The translations under genes and the position numbers were made by a program. From Sipunculus nudus (Eukaryota; Annelida; Sipuncula; Golfingiida; Sipunculidae), in assembly GCA_026874595.1 (NCBI GenBank), contig CM049310.1, forward strand, positions 32,119,558 through 32,183,557: a stretch of 64,000 nucleotides of DNA. Reading direction: 5' to 3'. Of the stretch, positions 46,673 to 59,049 are shown piece after piece (positions within the stretch are counted from its first letter, which is position 1; every line of letters begins with the position of its first letter). Under the pieces are notes generated by a model. That model did not search any database. It saw only the letters and a list, made by a program, of their open reading frames with translations, and was not told where the DNA came from.

Positions 46673-49600
46673 TCATCATTCAATCACTTAAATATTGAAA
46701 AGGAAAATGTAGAAGTATTTAAAAAGATAAAGTACAATTATGAGATGATGCATTAACAAAATAACAACTACGACCCCCCGCCCCCGCCCCTACGCCCGGG
46801 AACCCATTTGTGTCAAAGGTAGGGGGTTTATAATCTGATATCACCGACGATGTAAGTCTCATCCGACTTTACACTTTGCCATCCTGGTCTTTCGGGCTTG
46901 TTCATTCTTGTAGCTTTTTTCAAATCCCTGGGGAGCATACAACACAAGCAGCCATACCATTTATTCGTTCTACATTTGCCTTCTTATGACCAGTACCCAT
47001 TAACTCCTGGTTCGAGAGAGCGCACCGTTGTGGTACAGACTTTGCCTGGGAGTCTTAGCGCAGACGGCGGTCAAAACGGGAAACGAACCCACAACCTTGC
47101 GGTCACAAGTCTAGCGCTTTTAAACATGACACCATCACGCTCCGCAAGCACGAAAGTGACTCATTCCGTTCATGCAGCAGTCAGGATAAGCCGGAAGGCT
47201 GTTCCCGGCTAAATGCTCAAATCCAGTCTCATCAACGATACGTTTTATGCCAGAATAATGAAATGTTTCATGCTATGATTTCTTGCAACGATATCATACT
47301 TGTTCCTCGACAAAATATCCAATAATCTCCAGAAATACACATGAACAGTGTACCGGTACATTTAAAACAGCATCCATTTCATGTACAGGTTTAAGGATTA
47401 TTGGATAAATTGCCAGGTAACAAGCAAAATATCGCCGTCAGAAGGTAAAACATGTAACATTTCATAATTCTTGAGTTTCTTTTTGGTTATCCTGGGATTT
47501 GAGCATTTAGTAGAACAAGCCCTGCGGTCTGATCTGATGGCCGGTTGAACCGGAGGTGTCACTTTCGTGCTAGACGCTGAAACGCCGGGGCGTTGGAAGG
47601 GTGGGAGGGGGTGTTTGTTAAGCCCGTGGGGGCCAAGTGCTGGATTACCGCGTTATATAACTCTTGTAATCAGAGATACATTTTTTTCAAATTTTGTTAA
47701 TCTTTATATAATTCAATTTCTACCGAAAATGAGTTAAATGGTTGAATATACGTACGTATAATATACGTGGTAAGAATATACGTACAATTTTGACCATACC
47801 TTAATAATCAATGTTTCTTCAATTCTGTTTCAATATTTTAGGCTTAGAAACGTTTAGCCAGCTTGTTTATTTACGGGATGAAAAATGGGTGAGTAGTACA
47901 TTCTTATTTTTTTTTATGTCGCTCTCATGTTCAAAACACGTAGAATGCCTACGACATTTCTCTGCACGGTATTATTTTCTTTCAATATACAGTATGTACC
48001 ATGCCTTTGTATTATGACTGTTGTAACTGTACACAACTACGTATGCATGTTTTGATTTTTTTCTAAAAGTACCAAGTTAACCAGACGAACATACGGGACT
48101 TTCCTCGCTTTAAACACCGCGGCCTGATGATTGACACCGCACGTCACTTCCTGCCAATGTCGGTCATAATGGACATAATGGTAAAATGTGTTTTACTACC
48201 ATACGCTGTTCAGATAGATTTTTAAGGACAGAAAGTGAGACTCTATGTTTAACGCCCGGGTGTTTGAATCTGTGGCCCCAGTAAAGGGTCTCCATGCAAA
48301 TGAATTTTTCTCTCCTACGTTTACTAATTTAAAATTCCTTTGCTTTTATGTCTGTTATTCTAAAAAAAATTTGGAAGTACAATTCTTTCTTGCATGCAAT
48401 GTATGGACAGAATGGTTGATACTGTGTGGGTTCATTGTAGAATTAAAATATATATAATGTTATGAATTATGAGCATCATAGTCCAATGCCTATTTCAACA
48501 TATGTTACACAGGAGACGATGTCATATGATAAACTGAATGTTCTCCACTGGCACGTTGTGGATGACCAGTCTTTCCCGTACCCACTCCGAACGTTCCCGA
48601 ACATGTCCGAACTGGTAGGTAACTTCCCTAAAACTACAAGCTGCTGATCTTTGGGACGGAAAGTTTTAAGGTTTCATCATACGTTTGTACTTAATCCGGT
48701 ATTGTTAAATTTAAAGTATTTGTCTTGTTCATTCTTATATCTTTTAAATTGTTAATATTATTATAACAGTTTTTATGATATGTTAATGACTATCCATGGT
48801 GTAACATATGGCCACATTTCTTGATGTTTATCGTGACATATATCAGTATATGAGGAATATAGAGATAAATGTGGCCATTCAGTATTTCCATGAAAACAGC
48901 TCTCTTTTACATTAACTTTCACCTGTCAGGGATCATATTTGCCCAGTCACCGGTATTCTCGTGAAGACGTGGATACAATCATAAAAGAAGCGAGACTTCG
49001 CGGGATTCGGGTCATCCCTGAATTTGACACTCCAGGACACACCTATTCATGGGGAAAGGCTTTTCCAGGTAGTACCAGCAACCATACCGTGAACTCTATT
49101 AAACCTTATGACACCTTCAGATCCAGTAATATTCATTACGCCGTCTAAGATGCATTACGATTTCTCCACTTTGATGAGTACAGGTGTATTTTTCGTGAGT
49201 GAAACAAGTGATGATTTTTATTGTTTAAAATGTTCAATGATCCAGATCTATGTTTGCTTCTCAAACAGACCATTTTCATATATCAAATATATCATATGCA
49301 TATGTATACATTAGGATATTTCCAACTCCGCTTTCGAGCAACTACGTAAAGACAGGTAACTAGTAATTAGGGTCATCCAGTGTTCATGTAACGAACGATT
49401 CTTTCTTTATATATGAATCTTTGATTCACGCTGTACCTGTTATCAAAGTTTTAAAGATTGTAGAACAAATATACTAGTATGATTAAAAGCTTTAAGTGGA
49501 GTGACAACTACTGTATTTATAAAATACAGAAGATTCTGCTCTTCCAAAGAAGAGGTTCTTATCTGTCATTCACAAATCGTTCGATGAAATGGCACCGTAA

Positions 49601-49865
49601 AAGGTAAAGTACATTTATCTCCAATTTATAGAGATTATAACTCCCTGTTGGGCCAACGGAAAACCTTACCAGGCCATATACAGTGTGCATGGTGAACGAG
49701 AAATCCTCAACCCGATCATCAATAAAACCTACGAAATTCTTGACGCCATTTACAGAGAGGTACAGGAGGACTTTCCTGAAGAATACGTTCATCTTGGACT
49801 GGACGAGATCTATCATGCATGCTGGTATGTGTTCGTTTCTTTTCGATCCCATTCCTCATATATAG

Positions 49866-49927
<62 letters not shown>

Positions 49928-50017
49928 GAAAGCTAGGTGTTGAATTGGAGTATCTCAGTCTTTCTCTGTTTGTTTCTGTTTGTTACATATAACTTTGATT
50001 ATTTATCGAGCATAGAA

Positions 50018-50068
<51 letters not shown>

Positions 50069-53000
50069 GTTCGCTTAATTTCTTTTTTTAACCGAAATGG
50101 CTTACCAATTACTTTTTTATGTTTATATGTCATCTACATTCGATTATTCAAACCTGTTGGCCACCTCAGTGTAGATTTAACTCAACTCTATCATGTCTAT
50201 TTTATTTCTGTGATCTTTGACAGGCAATCGAACCCAAACGTGTCGGACTGGATGAGGGAGAACGGTATGAACACGACCAGTCAACTGGAGCAGTATTACG
50301 CTCGTCGTCTGATAGACATCGTGACAAAAACAGGTGCCAAGAGCATCATCTGGCAGGACCCAATAAGTATCGGCGTACAGGTAGGATGTCACGGCTAAAA
50401 TTAATATCCAGGAAAAATACCGGGTTTCCTCATGACATGCCACCTTTGACCTTAAGAAGGTTATGTGTTTGAGGAAATTAAAAAAAAAACAAGTTGCTTC
50501 TACTGGTCTGTTGAGATCTTTTCATAAATACCGATCTCATTGGTATCTGCTGGCCTTATGAATAAAATCAAGGTGATTCTGTAGAAGACGGAAGAAAATA
50601 TTTCGGTAGTGCAGAACAAATAACCAGAATTAATGTCACCGAACTTTTGCCGCCGCTCCAACACTAGAATCATTTTCAGGTCTATAAAAATTCCTACCTA
50701 AGTATTCAACTGATGACGTTGAGATCAATGTGGTTTTAATGACTTAAAATATGCATTATACACACTTATAACGAATCTGAAATTTGTTAGTTCATGAGGT
50801 ATAACCACATTCCTCAAACATTAGCTTTGTAGTCTACGTCTTCCAAAATTCACTATAAGACCATTAGCTCCTTCTTGCGAGGTGCTTATTATTTAATATG
50901 TATTCCCCAGGTTCAGCCTGACACGATCATCGAGGTATGGAAGGACCCTAGTAACGACCCTCGACCTGGAGTCAAGACCTGGCAGGAGTACTCCAGACAG
51001 GTCGCCGGCCTGGGTTATAAAATCCTGCTGTCAGCGCCGTGGTACCTCAACGTCATACGGTACGGCCAAGACTGGAAGGCGTTTTACCAGGCTGATCCAC
51101 ACAACTTCAGCGGTTAGTTTAGAATAACATTGTCTACAAACCGTCGAAGGAAAATTAAGCAGCCGGTGTAACAGCTAGTATCTAGTATTTGCCAAGAATA
51201 TGAAGAACTTTATTATTCCTCCTCAAGGTGGCGAGCTATTATTTATTTAGATGCTTTGTCAGTTCTGGACAGACGTTGAGGAATATTGTAGGAAGTTAAG
51301 CTTGCCCAAGGAATAATCAATTAAAGGTAACCTAGATCATCATATATTAGTTTATATTTTTGTTTCAAAGGATTATGTGCCGTTTAACACAGAGCTGATT
51401 TCCTTGTCCCCTGTTGACCGCTCAATTTACAAGCATTAGGGCCAGCATTTATCCAGCATCTGGCCAGGGGAATCGGTTTTATGGTAGACAGATAAAATTT
51501 TTGTTTAACCACCGTATTCACAGCTCAAGTCCCTCGAGTGAGTGTGGAAAATGGGACGTCGGTCGTAACTGCTGCCGCCTATTGGCTCTTTTCATAACTA
51601 ACTCATGAACAATGGACTGACAAATACGGAACAACTGCAGCCAGTTCTTTAAAACCATGAGATACCCTCACAGGCCGTAATACTAGATACAAATTCTATA
51701 AATTCATGGTTATCTAAATTGTCTAAGTTGAATTCAAATTTTAAATATGAACAATAGAAAAAACATATTCATATTGAAAAATAGATATATATTTTAATAA
51801 ATCACCCATGGTAACATTAATTGGGGTCGGCACAGAAATGGAAAACGGATATCATGTATACACATATTGCTGTTTGGTTCTGTTTAAGTTTAATTTATAT
51901 TTGATAAATACCCAATAGAAAAATAACAATAATAATCATATTCATAATAAAAGATAATGGGTCAGTTCACATATGGAATCCATGCAGTCACACTAGTGCA
52001 TCGCAGGTTCACACAAATAGACAATTTTTTTTATTTGTTCAGTTTTGCATTTGTAAAGGTAACATTTATTTTTTTCGTTATTTGTTATTTGTAAGAGCGA
52101 TATTTTTTCTATTATTCAGCTACTGTCACGGACCAGGAGTTAATGTTGGGTGGTGAAGCGTGTATATGGGCGGAATACGTAGACGGAACTAATATATTTT
52201 CAAGACTCGGGTAGGTTGTGTATCTGCATCTGTAAAATGATAAGTGCAAATGATCAAAAAGTATTTCTCTTTTAAATCATATGATGAACATAACCAATTA
52301 GGTGATAAAAATCAATGCAAATTTAATATTATTTATAATTATAAAACAAAATGTAGCAAAGTACATGTATCATTGTATAACTAAATGCTGCTGGTCAATT
52401 CGTTAACTGATTTGAAAACACTGTCGTCGTTAAGTAGAAAGGATAACTTCCACTGTATTTTACTTGGTGTAAGCTATATAAGGATATTGCTGACTTTTGT
52501 TATAAGAAAATTTCTTCAAACCATCCCAGTATTCGTTTGTCCGCCGTGGCAGAACGACTTTGGAGTTCAAAGGAGTTTAATGACGTCGACGAGGCACAGT
52601 TCCGGCTGGATCAACACAGATGTCGGTTTGTCAGGTTAGTGATGATTTTTTTTTCACTTTTAAGCGCTATCATGTCTAGTTATTTGTTTCGTGTACAACT
52701 AAGGCCCCCCTATGGGACCTTTCTCCAACCTATTGATCATAACGTAATGTAAAATTGACCTTGTAAACTAGTATAGTTAATTTGGGTGAGAGATTAAGAA
52801 CGTCATATTTTTGTGATACCATACTTCTTACAGGCAATTTGCAATAAATCAGACGAATGAGTAGCCTTTTTGAGCTGGAATACAAAAACTGACAGCAGCA
52901 GCAGCTAGTGTCAATATTGAAAATGGTACAAATATTCACAGTTGTAGTCTTCTTTTAATTGTACCTAAATACCCTTCGTTTGCTTGGGTTTTTTTAGTTA

Positions 53001-53360
53001 TATAGCTAAAGCAGGTACTTGTCTTGTAGGTTTTTTTTTATTTATTCCGGTCATCATTAGACATACTCTTGGTTAAATATTCACAAATAATTCTATAAAC
53101 ATAACTTCAAACAAATCTCCGTACAACTCACCAGTGGACCCTTTTATATTTCAAATATACTTGACTTTAGGCGAGGATACGCGGCGCCGCCTCAGATAAG
53201 CGGGTACTGTGGGGATTATGACTTCGGATTCCCGCGAAAACCACCACCAAGCTCATCACCTACCTCATCACCGACCCAAGCGTCACCTGGTGACATTCAT
53301 ACTGTCACCATGTGGCTCCCTCTGTTGGCAATACTGTTCAACTATTTATGCAAACAGTGA
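44884..53360 (+). CDS. beta-N-acetylhexosaminidase (GH20), 13 exons, intact
   Basis: Removes terminal GlcNAc/GalNAc from glycoconjugates, normally in lysosome or outside the cell. Exons: 44884-44979, 45261-45540, 46262-46333, 47842-47888, 48070-48180, 48513-48614, 48930-49068, 49632-49824, 50224-50380, 50911-51112, 52120-52210, 52530-52634, 53171-53360; 594 aa, all phases agree. Signal peptide [20 protein letters not shown]; chitobiase-like N domain ([17 protein letters not shown]); GH20 barrel with [44 protein letters not shown] (the catalytic D-E pair; HLGGDE is usual), [21 protein letters not shown] and SAVAERLW. Unlike HEXA/HEXB, it continues past the normal C-terminus (GYCGDYDFG) with a Pro/Ser-rich linker and ends in the hydrophobic [15 protein letters not shown], suggesting a GPI or membrane anchor. 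Animal subtype not determined. Confidence 0.95.
45630..45740 (+). repeat. TTACCTCC-family fragment in hexosaminidase intron 2
   Basis: TTTACCTCCACAAGAAAG followed by GGGCGGGGGTCATATGG and CTGTTTGTGAACAG; the left part of the MITE-like family at 18565. Confidence 0.55.
46626..46671. repeat. (TA)n microsatellite in hexosaminidase intron 3
   Basis: About 23 TA units. Confidence 0.95.
47020..47165 (-). repeat. tRNA-like SINE in hexosaminidase intron 3
   Basis: On the minus strand, B-box-like GTGGGTTCGTTTCCCG (about 47077-47092) with an A-box-like TGGTGTCATGTTTAAAAG upstream, at tRNA spacing and without a full clover-leaf. Moderate support. Confidence 0.45.
49867..50069. repeat. two long (CT)n tracts in hexosaminidase intron 8
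   Basis: CT tracts at 49867-49923 and 50019-50069, separated by about 95 bp. The second ends 154 bp before the acceptor of exon 9, so they may add pyrimidine-rich sequence near that splice site. Confidence 0.95.
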
Positions 53361-53413
53361 CATATGCAGCATCAAAGACCGCTTACCACAAAATTTTCAT
53401 ATTTTTATTTGTG

Positions 53414-53419
53414 AATTAA
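53414..53419 (+). terminator. possible poly(A) signal of hexosaminidase gene
   Basis: ATTAAA, a common variant signal, about 55 bp after the stop codon at 53360. No stronger AATAAA lies close by. Confidence 0.35.
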
Positions 53420-54035
53420 ATACATATTTCTAAAGGTAGAAATATATATAGTACATCTTACATATTCATTATTAATGTAATTGTATGCCGGTCATGTGTT
53501 AAAAATGTTATCTTTAATATATCTTAAAGTTAACATTAAAGACTGTGCAATCGGTGGGTATTTGTTTACTTACATGTATTAAATATTAAATGTACTCACA
53601 ATCGTATCTAATTGTTTATCAGCCAAAAATCAGTTTTGTGGATCCAGAACTATCATGTATACAGTGCTATTTTGATCAATAGATCAACATATGATTTGTA
53701 TAGCCTTGAATATCTACTGTGCATGCACAATGAATATCAATTTTTAGCTCAGCTGACGGTAAGTCATCTGAGCTATAGCGATCACCCTTTGTCCGTCCGG
53801 CCGTATGTCCGTTAACAGGGCACAAATCGTAACCGCTGAACCTGGAATCTTCTAACTTTACATCCAGGGAGGTCCATGAAAATTCTTCTCAAAAACCTGA
53901 AAATTAGGTCTCTATTACCCATATTCTTTGAGCTATGGGGCTCCAAAGTACCCACTAGGATAATGGAAAATTTGATACAAAAGCTCAATTATTGAGTGTT
54001 TCATCAGTTTCTGCAGACTGATGGCGCTACCTGTA

Positions 54036-54057
54036 TTTTTTTTTTTTTTTTTTTTTT
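54036..54057. repeat. T run
   Basis: About 22 T inside a repeat unit; homologous T-rich stretches lie at 57825-57845 and 58155-58170. Confidence 0.9.
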
Positions 54058-54198
54058 ACGATTTTTTTTTTTATCTCTATTTTTGATACCTTAAAATATG
54101 GGTGCATCTGTTAACAGGGCATTAATCATAACAACTGTAACTAGAATCTCTTTTAATATGCAGGGAAGTCCATGAAAATTATCCTTGGAAACCTAAAA

Positions 54199-57100
54199 TT
54201 TCCGAAAGAAGAATGGCCTAACTATAATCCACTTAAATGTAAGAAGTCTTCCTCCCAAGTTCGACGAATTAGTGCTCCTCTTAAAGGTTGGTTCGGTCCA
54301 TGTAGTATGTCTCACTGAGACTTGGTTGGACGATAGTATCGCAACCCATGAAATTGAAATCCCAGGGTATACTCTCTACCGAAAAGACCGAAATAGACAT
54401 GGTGGAGGTGTTGCCATTTATGTACAAAGTTCCTTGCAATCTACCGTATGTCCTTTTATTTCTAATGATCATCTAGAAGTAATCTGGGTCCAAATTCAAT
54501 GGAACAGACGTAACTCTCTGATCGGGTGTATATATAGACCGCCTCACTCTGACAAAAGTTATTTACAACTTCTCTTCGATAACATCAGCCTTGCTATGGC
54601 TAAACATGTTCATACAGTGATCATAGGCGATTTTAATATTGATTTTAATAACCCCAAAGCGTCTATAAATGTTGAATTGGTGAATATGGCCACATCATAC
54701 AACCTTCATCAACTTATAACCTATTCAACTCGAGTCACCGCAACCTCATCCAGTACGATAGATTTGATTTTTACAAATACACCCGGTATTCACTCATCAT
54801 CCGGCGTTATTCCGTGGTCACTTAGCGATCATTATATTATTTTTACCCGGCTCTCAGGAGGCAGTTGCCAAAAAGGAACCAAATTTGTGAGAGTTAGGTC
54901 CTTTAAGAAATTTGATCCCCTTGCCTTCAAGCGGTCCATTCAGTCATCATTAACATTTCACTGTCTTCCCGATGTAAATGATGTCATCTCAGCCTGGAAT
55001 CTATGGCGTGATGAATTTCTGACCATATGTAATAAACACGCACCTTTTAGAACGTTTAGAGTTAGAAATAATAGACACAATCCCTGGATGTCACCTGATA
55101 TCCAGCGTCTAATATATAACCGAGAACGCATTCGTAAATCTGCTGTGTCAAATAATGATCCACAGCTGTGGGCACAGTTCAGGCGGTTACGTAATCGGGT
55201 CACTTGCATGATCCGTCAACTGAAACGTTCCTATTATAGACACAAGGCACAGTCATCAAAATCTCCCAAGGAGATTTGGCAGTCTTTAAAACACGTGATC
55301 AATCCAGTTAGCCGGGGTCAAGATAGTCCAGATCTAACTGCGGATGACCTGAATGACTTCTTTGCCTCAGTTGGAAAAACTTTAACCAAAGCATTTACCA
55401 AAGATGTTTTGCAGGACCAACCTGATTTTACTGATTCTCGGTTTTCAATCCCTCAAATGAGCCAACAGGATGTCGTGAAACTTCTAGTCGCATTTAAGAA
55501 TAAACATGGAATTGATGTCCTTAAAATGCCGGGGTTCTTACTTGGAGAGGCCGCGGTCATCTTAGCGCCATCGCTGACACATATTCTTAACTTATCACTC
55601 AGTACAGGAATAGTTCCTCCTGACTGGAAGTGTGCAAGGGTGGTACCCATTTATAAGGGTAAAGGGAAACTTTCTGATACTAACAATTACCGGCCAATTT
55701 CGATCACCAGCCATGTGATTAAAATCTTAGAGAAGCACATTAAACGTCATCTCCTTAATTACTTAAACCACAAACGCTTGATATCTCCTGAACAAACTGC
55801 CTTTCTTGCAAACAACTCTACCCAAACTGCATTACATAGAATAGTTGATAATTGGCTGACAGTTATGAACTGCGGACGTGTAAACTCCATATGCTTTCTC
55901 GACCTTAAAAAAGGTTTTGATTCCCTAAATCACGATATATTATTGGGTAAATTAAAACAGTATGGCGTAAATGGAAATTCGCACACCTGGTTTTATAATT
56001 ATTTATACGACCGAAAGCAGTTTGTCTGCTTCAATAACTATAATTCTGAGGTAAAAACAATCGATACAGGTGTACCACAAGGCACTGTACTTGGACCCAT
56101 TCTTTTCTTACTATATCTTAATGACTTGCCCGATAATGTAACAGACGCAAAATGCTCGATTTATGCTGACGACATCACGCTATACGCAGACGGAATCGAT
56201 CGCGAATCAGCACAACATAAGTTACAGGCTGCTGTAGACCAAGTTACTAAATGGCTTAATAAAAACAAACTAATTGCAAACGCCACAAAATCAGCTACTA
56301 TGCTTGTGAGTTCCAAGCAACGCAAACAATCAAATTCATTACAAATAATTATCGATAAAGATATTGTCCCGAATGTCGATGAATTTTCTCACCTTGGCTT
56401 GATCATTGACGCCCTTCTCACATGGAAATCTCACACTTCTACCGTTTTTAAAAAGCTATGTTGCAAAATTGGACTTTTACATCGGCTCAGCAAATTTCTA
56501 CCACAGAAGTTTTTAGTCACTATATATCACGCCTTTGTTCAACCCTCAATAGATTATAGCCTAACAGTATGGGGCAGCTGTCCCAGCACATTCCGTGCCG
56601 CAATCCAACGAATGCAGTGTCGTGCGGCTAGGATAATAACAAAAAATTACGACCCAACACAAAGAAGTTTAGATTTAGTGAAAGAAATAGGCTTAATGAC
56701 AATTGAACAGCGATATTTGTACCTCCTATCTATTTTAACCTATAAATCCATAAATGATTTAGCCCCTTCATATTTATGTAAGAATTTTCATATGGTGAAG
56801 GGCATTCATAATTATTCGACGCGGTTAACCGAAAACAAAAACTGTATCCTTCCGAAACCGCGTATTGAAGCCTTCAAGGCTACCTCTTTTTATGCAGGCA
56901 GTACTCTATGGAACTCCCTTCCTCGACACATTAAGTTTGCTTCTAATTTGCAGCATTTTAAAAAATTATCACGTTCGTACTTCTCCGATTTTACAATGAT
57001 GTCATAATCTTATCACAGCACGAAATTGTTTTAGATGTAATCGTTGCTCTTACCGCTGTTAGTACCGTCCCTTTTATTAATTTTATGATATTATCATTCC

Positions 57101-57300
57101 TTTGTAATGATTTTACAGTCTCATTATGTCTTTTATATTTCGCATTGTACATGTACTTTTATGTATTTTTATTATCATGTTCCATTGTTTATAATATCTT
57201 GTATATCTTGGAAGAGGGCCCTGCTTATAACAGAATTCTTATTCTGGTACAGGCCACCCTTCACAATATTATAATAAATAAATAAATAAATAAATAAATA
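54199..57300 (+). mobile_element. 5'-truncated non-LTR retrotransposon (LINE)
   Basis: Inserted inside a tandem-repeat unit, so both joints can be read: CCTAAAATT from the unit on the left and GGTCTCTGTTACCC on the right, which together restore the unit seen at 58310-58330. The 3' end is an (AATA)n tract (57278-57300), as in several LINE clades that end in short tandem repeats rather than poly(A). The first ORF and 5' UTR are absent: the sequence opens inside the endonuclease frame, as after incomplete target-primed reverse transcription. Confidence 0.88.
54201..57007 (+). CDS. LINE endonuclease-reverse transcriptase, uninterrupted
   Basis: The frame is open from the left joint (54201) to TAA at 57005-57007, about 935 codons; there is no ATG near the start because the element is 5'-truncated. 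The apurinic endonuclease begins at IIHLNVRSL and shows VCLTETWLDD, YRKDRNRHGGGVAIYV, IGDFNID and the SDH motif in PWSLSDHYIIF. The reverse transcriptase shows PIYKGKG, NNYRPISITSH, FLDLKKGFDSLNHDIL, GVPQGTVLGPILFLLYLNDL, the catalytic IYADDITLYA, and HLGLIID. No RNase H is evident. The domain order and motifs place it in the Jockey/CR1/L2 broad group; the clade needs a tree. No stop or frameshift in over 2.8 kb means a recent insertion. Confidence 0.93.
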
Positions 57301-59049
57301 GGTCTCTGTTACCCATATTCTTCGAGCTATGAGGCTCCATAGTACCCCCCAGAATAATGGAAAATTTGATACAAAAGCTCCAGTAAATGAACAACTAATG
57401 CATTGATAACCAGGCGTATTCATCATGGAGTGTTTCATCACTTTCTGCAGACTAGTGGCGCCACTTGTATTTTTTGGATTTTTACGATTTTTTTCTCTTT
57501 TTTTGAGACCTATTAAGATGTGATTATCTGTTAACAGGGCACAAATCCTACGGACTCGACCTAGAATCTTCCCTTTGAAAAGCAGGGAGGCCTATGAAAA
57601 GTCTCTGTGGAAACCAGGAATAAGGTCTCTGTTATCCATATTCTTTGAGCTATGGTACTCTGAAATACCCCCCCCCCCCCCCCTGAACAATGGAAAATTT
57701 GATACAACTGCTCAAGTATCTGAACAACTACTGCACTGATTACCATGATTTTTTGCATGGATATTGGTCATGGAATGTTTCAGCACTTTCTGCAGACTGG
57801 TAGTGCCACCTGCATTTTTATTCGATTTTTTACTAATTTTTTTTCTCTATTTTTGAGACATCTTAAGATGTGGTCATCTGCTAACAGGGCACAAATCCTA
57901 AAGACTGGACCTAGAATCTTCTCTCTTGAACTGCAGGGAGGCCCATGAAAAGTCTCTGCTGAAACCTGGAATAAGGTCTCTGTTACCAATATTCTTCGAG
58001 CTATGGGGCTCCAAAGTACCCCTCAGAATAATGGAAAATTTGATACAAAAGCTCATGTATCTTAACAACTATTGCATTGATCATCATGATTCTTTGTATT
58101 GATATGGATCATGATGTGTCGTCAGTTTCTGCAGTGTGGTGGCGTTACCTGTATTTTTATTTTTTTTTTTATTTTTTATGATATTTTTTCTCTATTTTTG
58201 AGACCTTGAAAGAAGGGTCATCAGTTAACAGGGCACAAATCATAACAACTGGACCTAGAATCTTTTATCTTGACATGCTGGGAGGTCAATAAAAATATCT
58301 CCGTGGAAACCTGAAATTAGGTCTCTGTTACCCATATCCTCTGAGCTATGGGGCTCAGTATAGACCCCAAAGAATAACTTAAAATTTGATACAAAAGCTC
58401 TAGTATCTCAACAAATTGTGCATTGATTGCCATGAATCTTTGCATGCATTTTCATCATGGAGTGTTTCATCAGTTCTTGTAGAATGGTGGCGTCACCTGA
58501 ATTTTTTTCCAATTGTTATGCTTTTCTGTCTATTTTTGAGACCTTCAAAGATGCGGCCGTCTGTTATCAGGGCAGGGAGGTCCATGAAAAGTCTCCTTGG
58601 AAACAAGAAATTAGGTCTCTGTTACCCATAATCTTTGAGCAATGGGGCTCATAAATACACCCAAGAATATTTGAAAATTTGATACCAAAGTAGAGCACAA
58701 ATGATAACCATTGGACCAAGAATCTTCTCACTTGGCATCCTGAGAATTCTTTAAAAGTTCTCCCCTCAAAACCTGAAATTGGATCACTGTGACCTATATT
58801 CTCAGAGTTTTGGGGTATGTTTGAGCATCCCAGAAGTAATGAAAATACACACAAATTGCCAGGTTCCTCAGGAAAGGCTGGTTGAATTGTCATCAAATTT
58901 GGTGTGCTAATGGATCTTGATGAACTAAAGCTAATATGCATGAATGATGATGCCACCTATATTATCTTAATTAGTTTCTTGTGCAAGGACATGTCGTCAA
59001 CATTTCAGTCGGCTGAGCGTCATGACCCATGGGTCACTTGTTATGTTTA

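Larger units (their letters stand above)
53744..59042 (+). mobile_element. large TTAGCTCAG-family repeat element split by a LINE
   Basis: Begins TTAGCTCAGCTGACGGTAAG at 53744 and ends CGGCTGAGCGTCATGACC then CATGGGTCACTTGTT near 59042. Inside are tandem units of about 300-350 bp marked by GGGCACAAAT (53819, 57537, 57887, 58232; variants at 54118, 58570 and 58695), AGGTCTCTGTTACCC and TTTCTGCAG with GGTGGCG. The LINE at 54199-57300 lies inside one unit. Without it the element is about 2.2 kb, three times the related copy at 11761-12530. Non-coding. Confidence 0.8.

Noticed and set aside
49685-49936. Ser-Leu repeat protein fused to hexosaminidase
   Set aside because: The exon ends at the donor at 49825; the repeat is the (CT)n tract in the intron.
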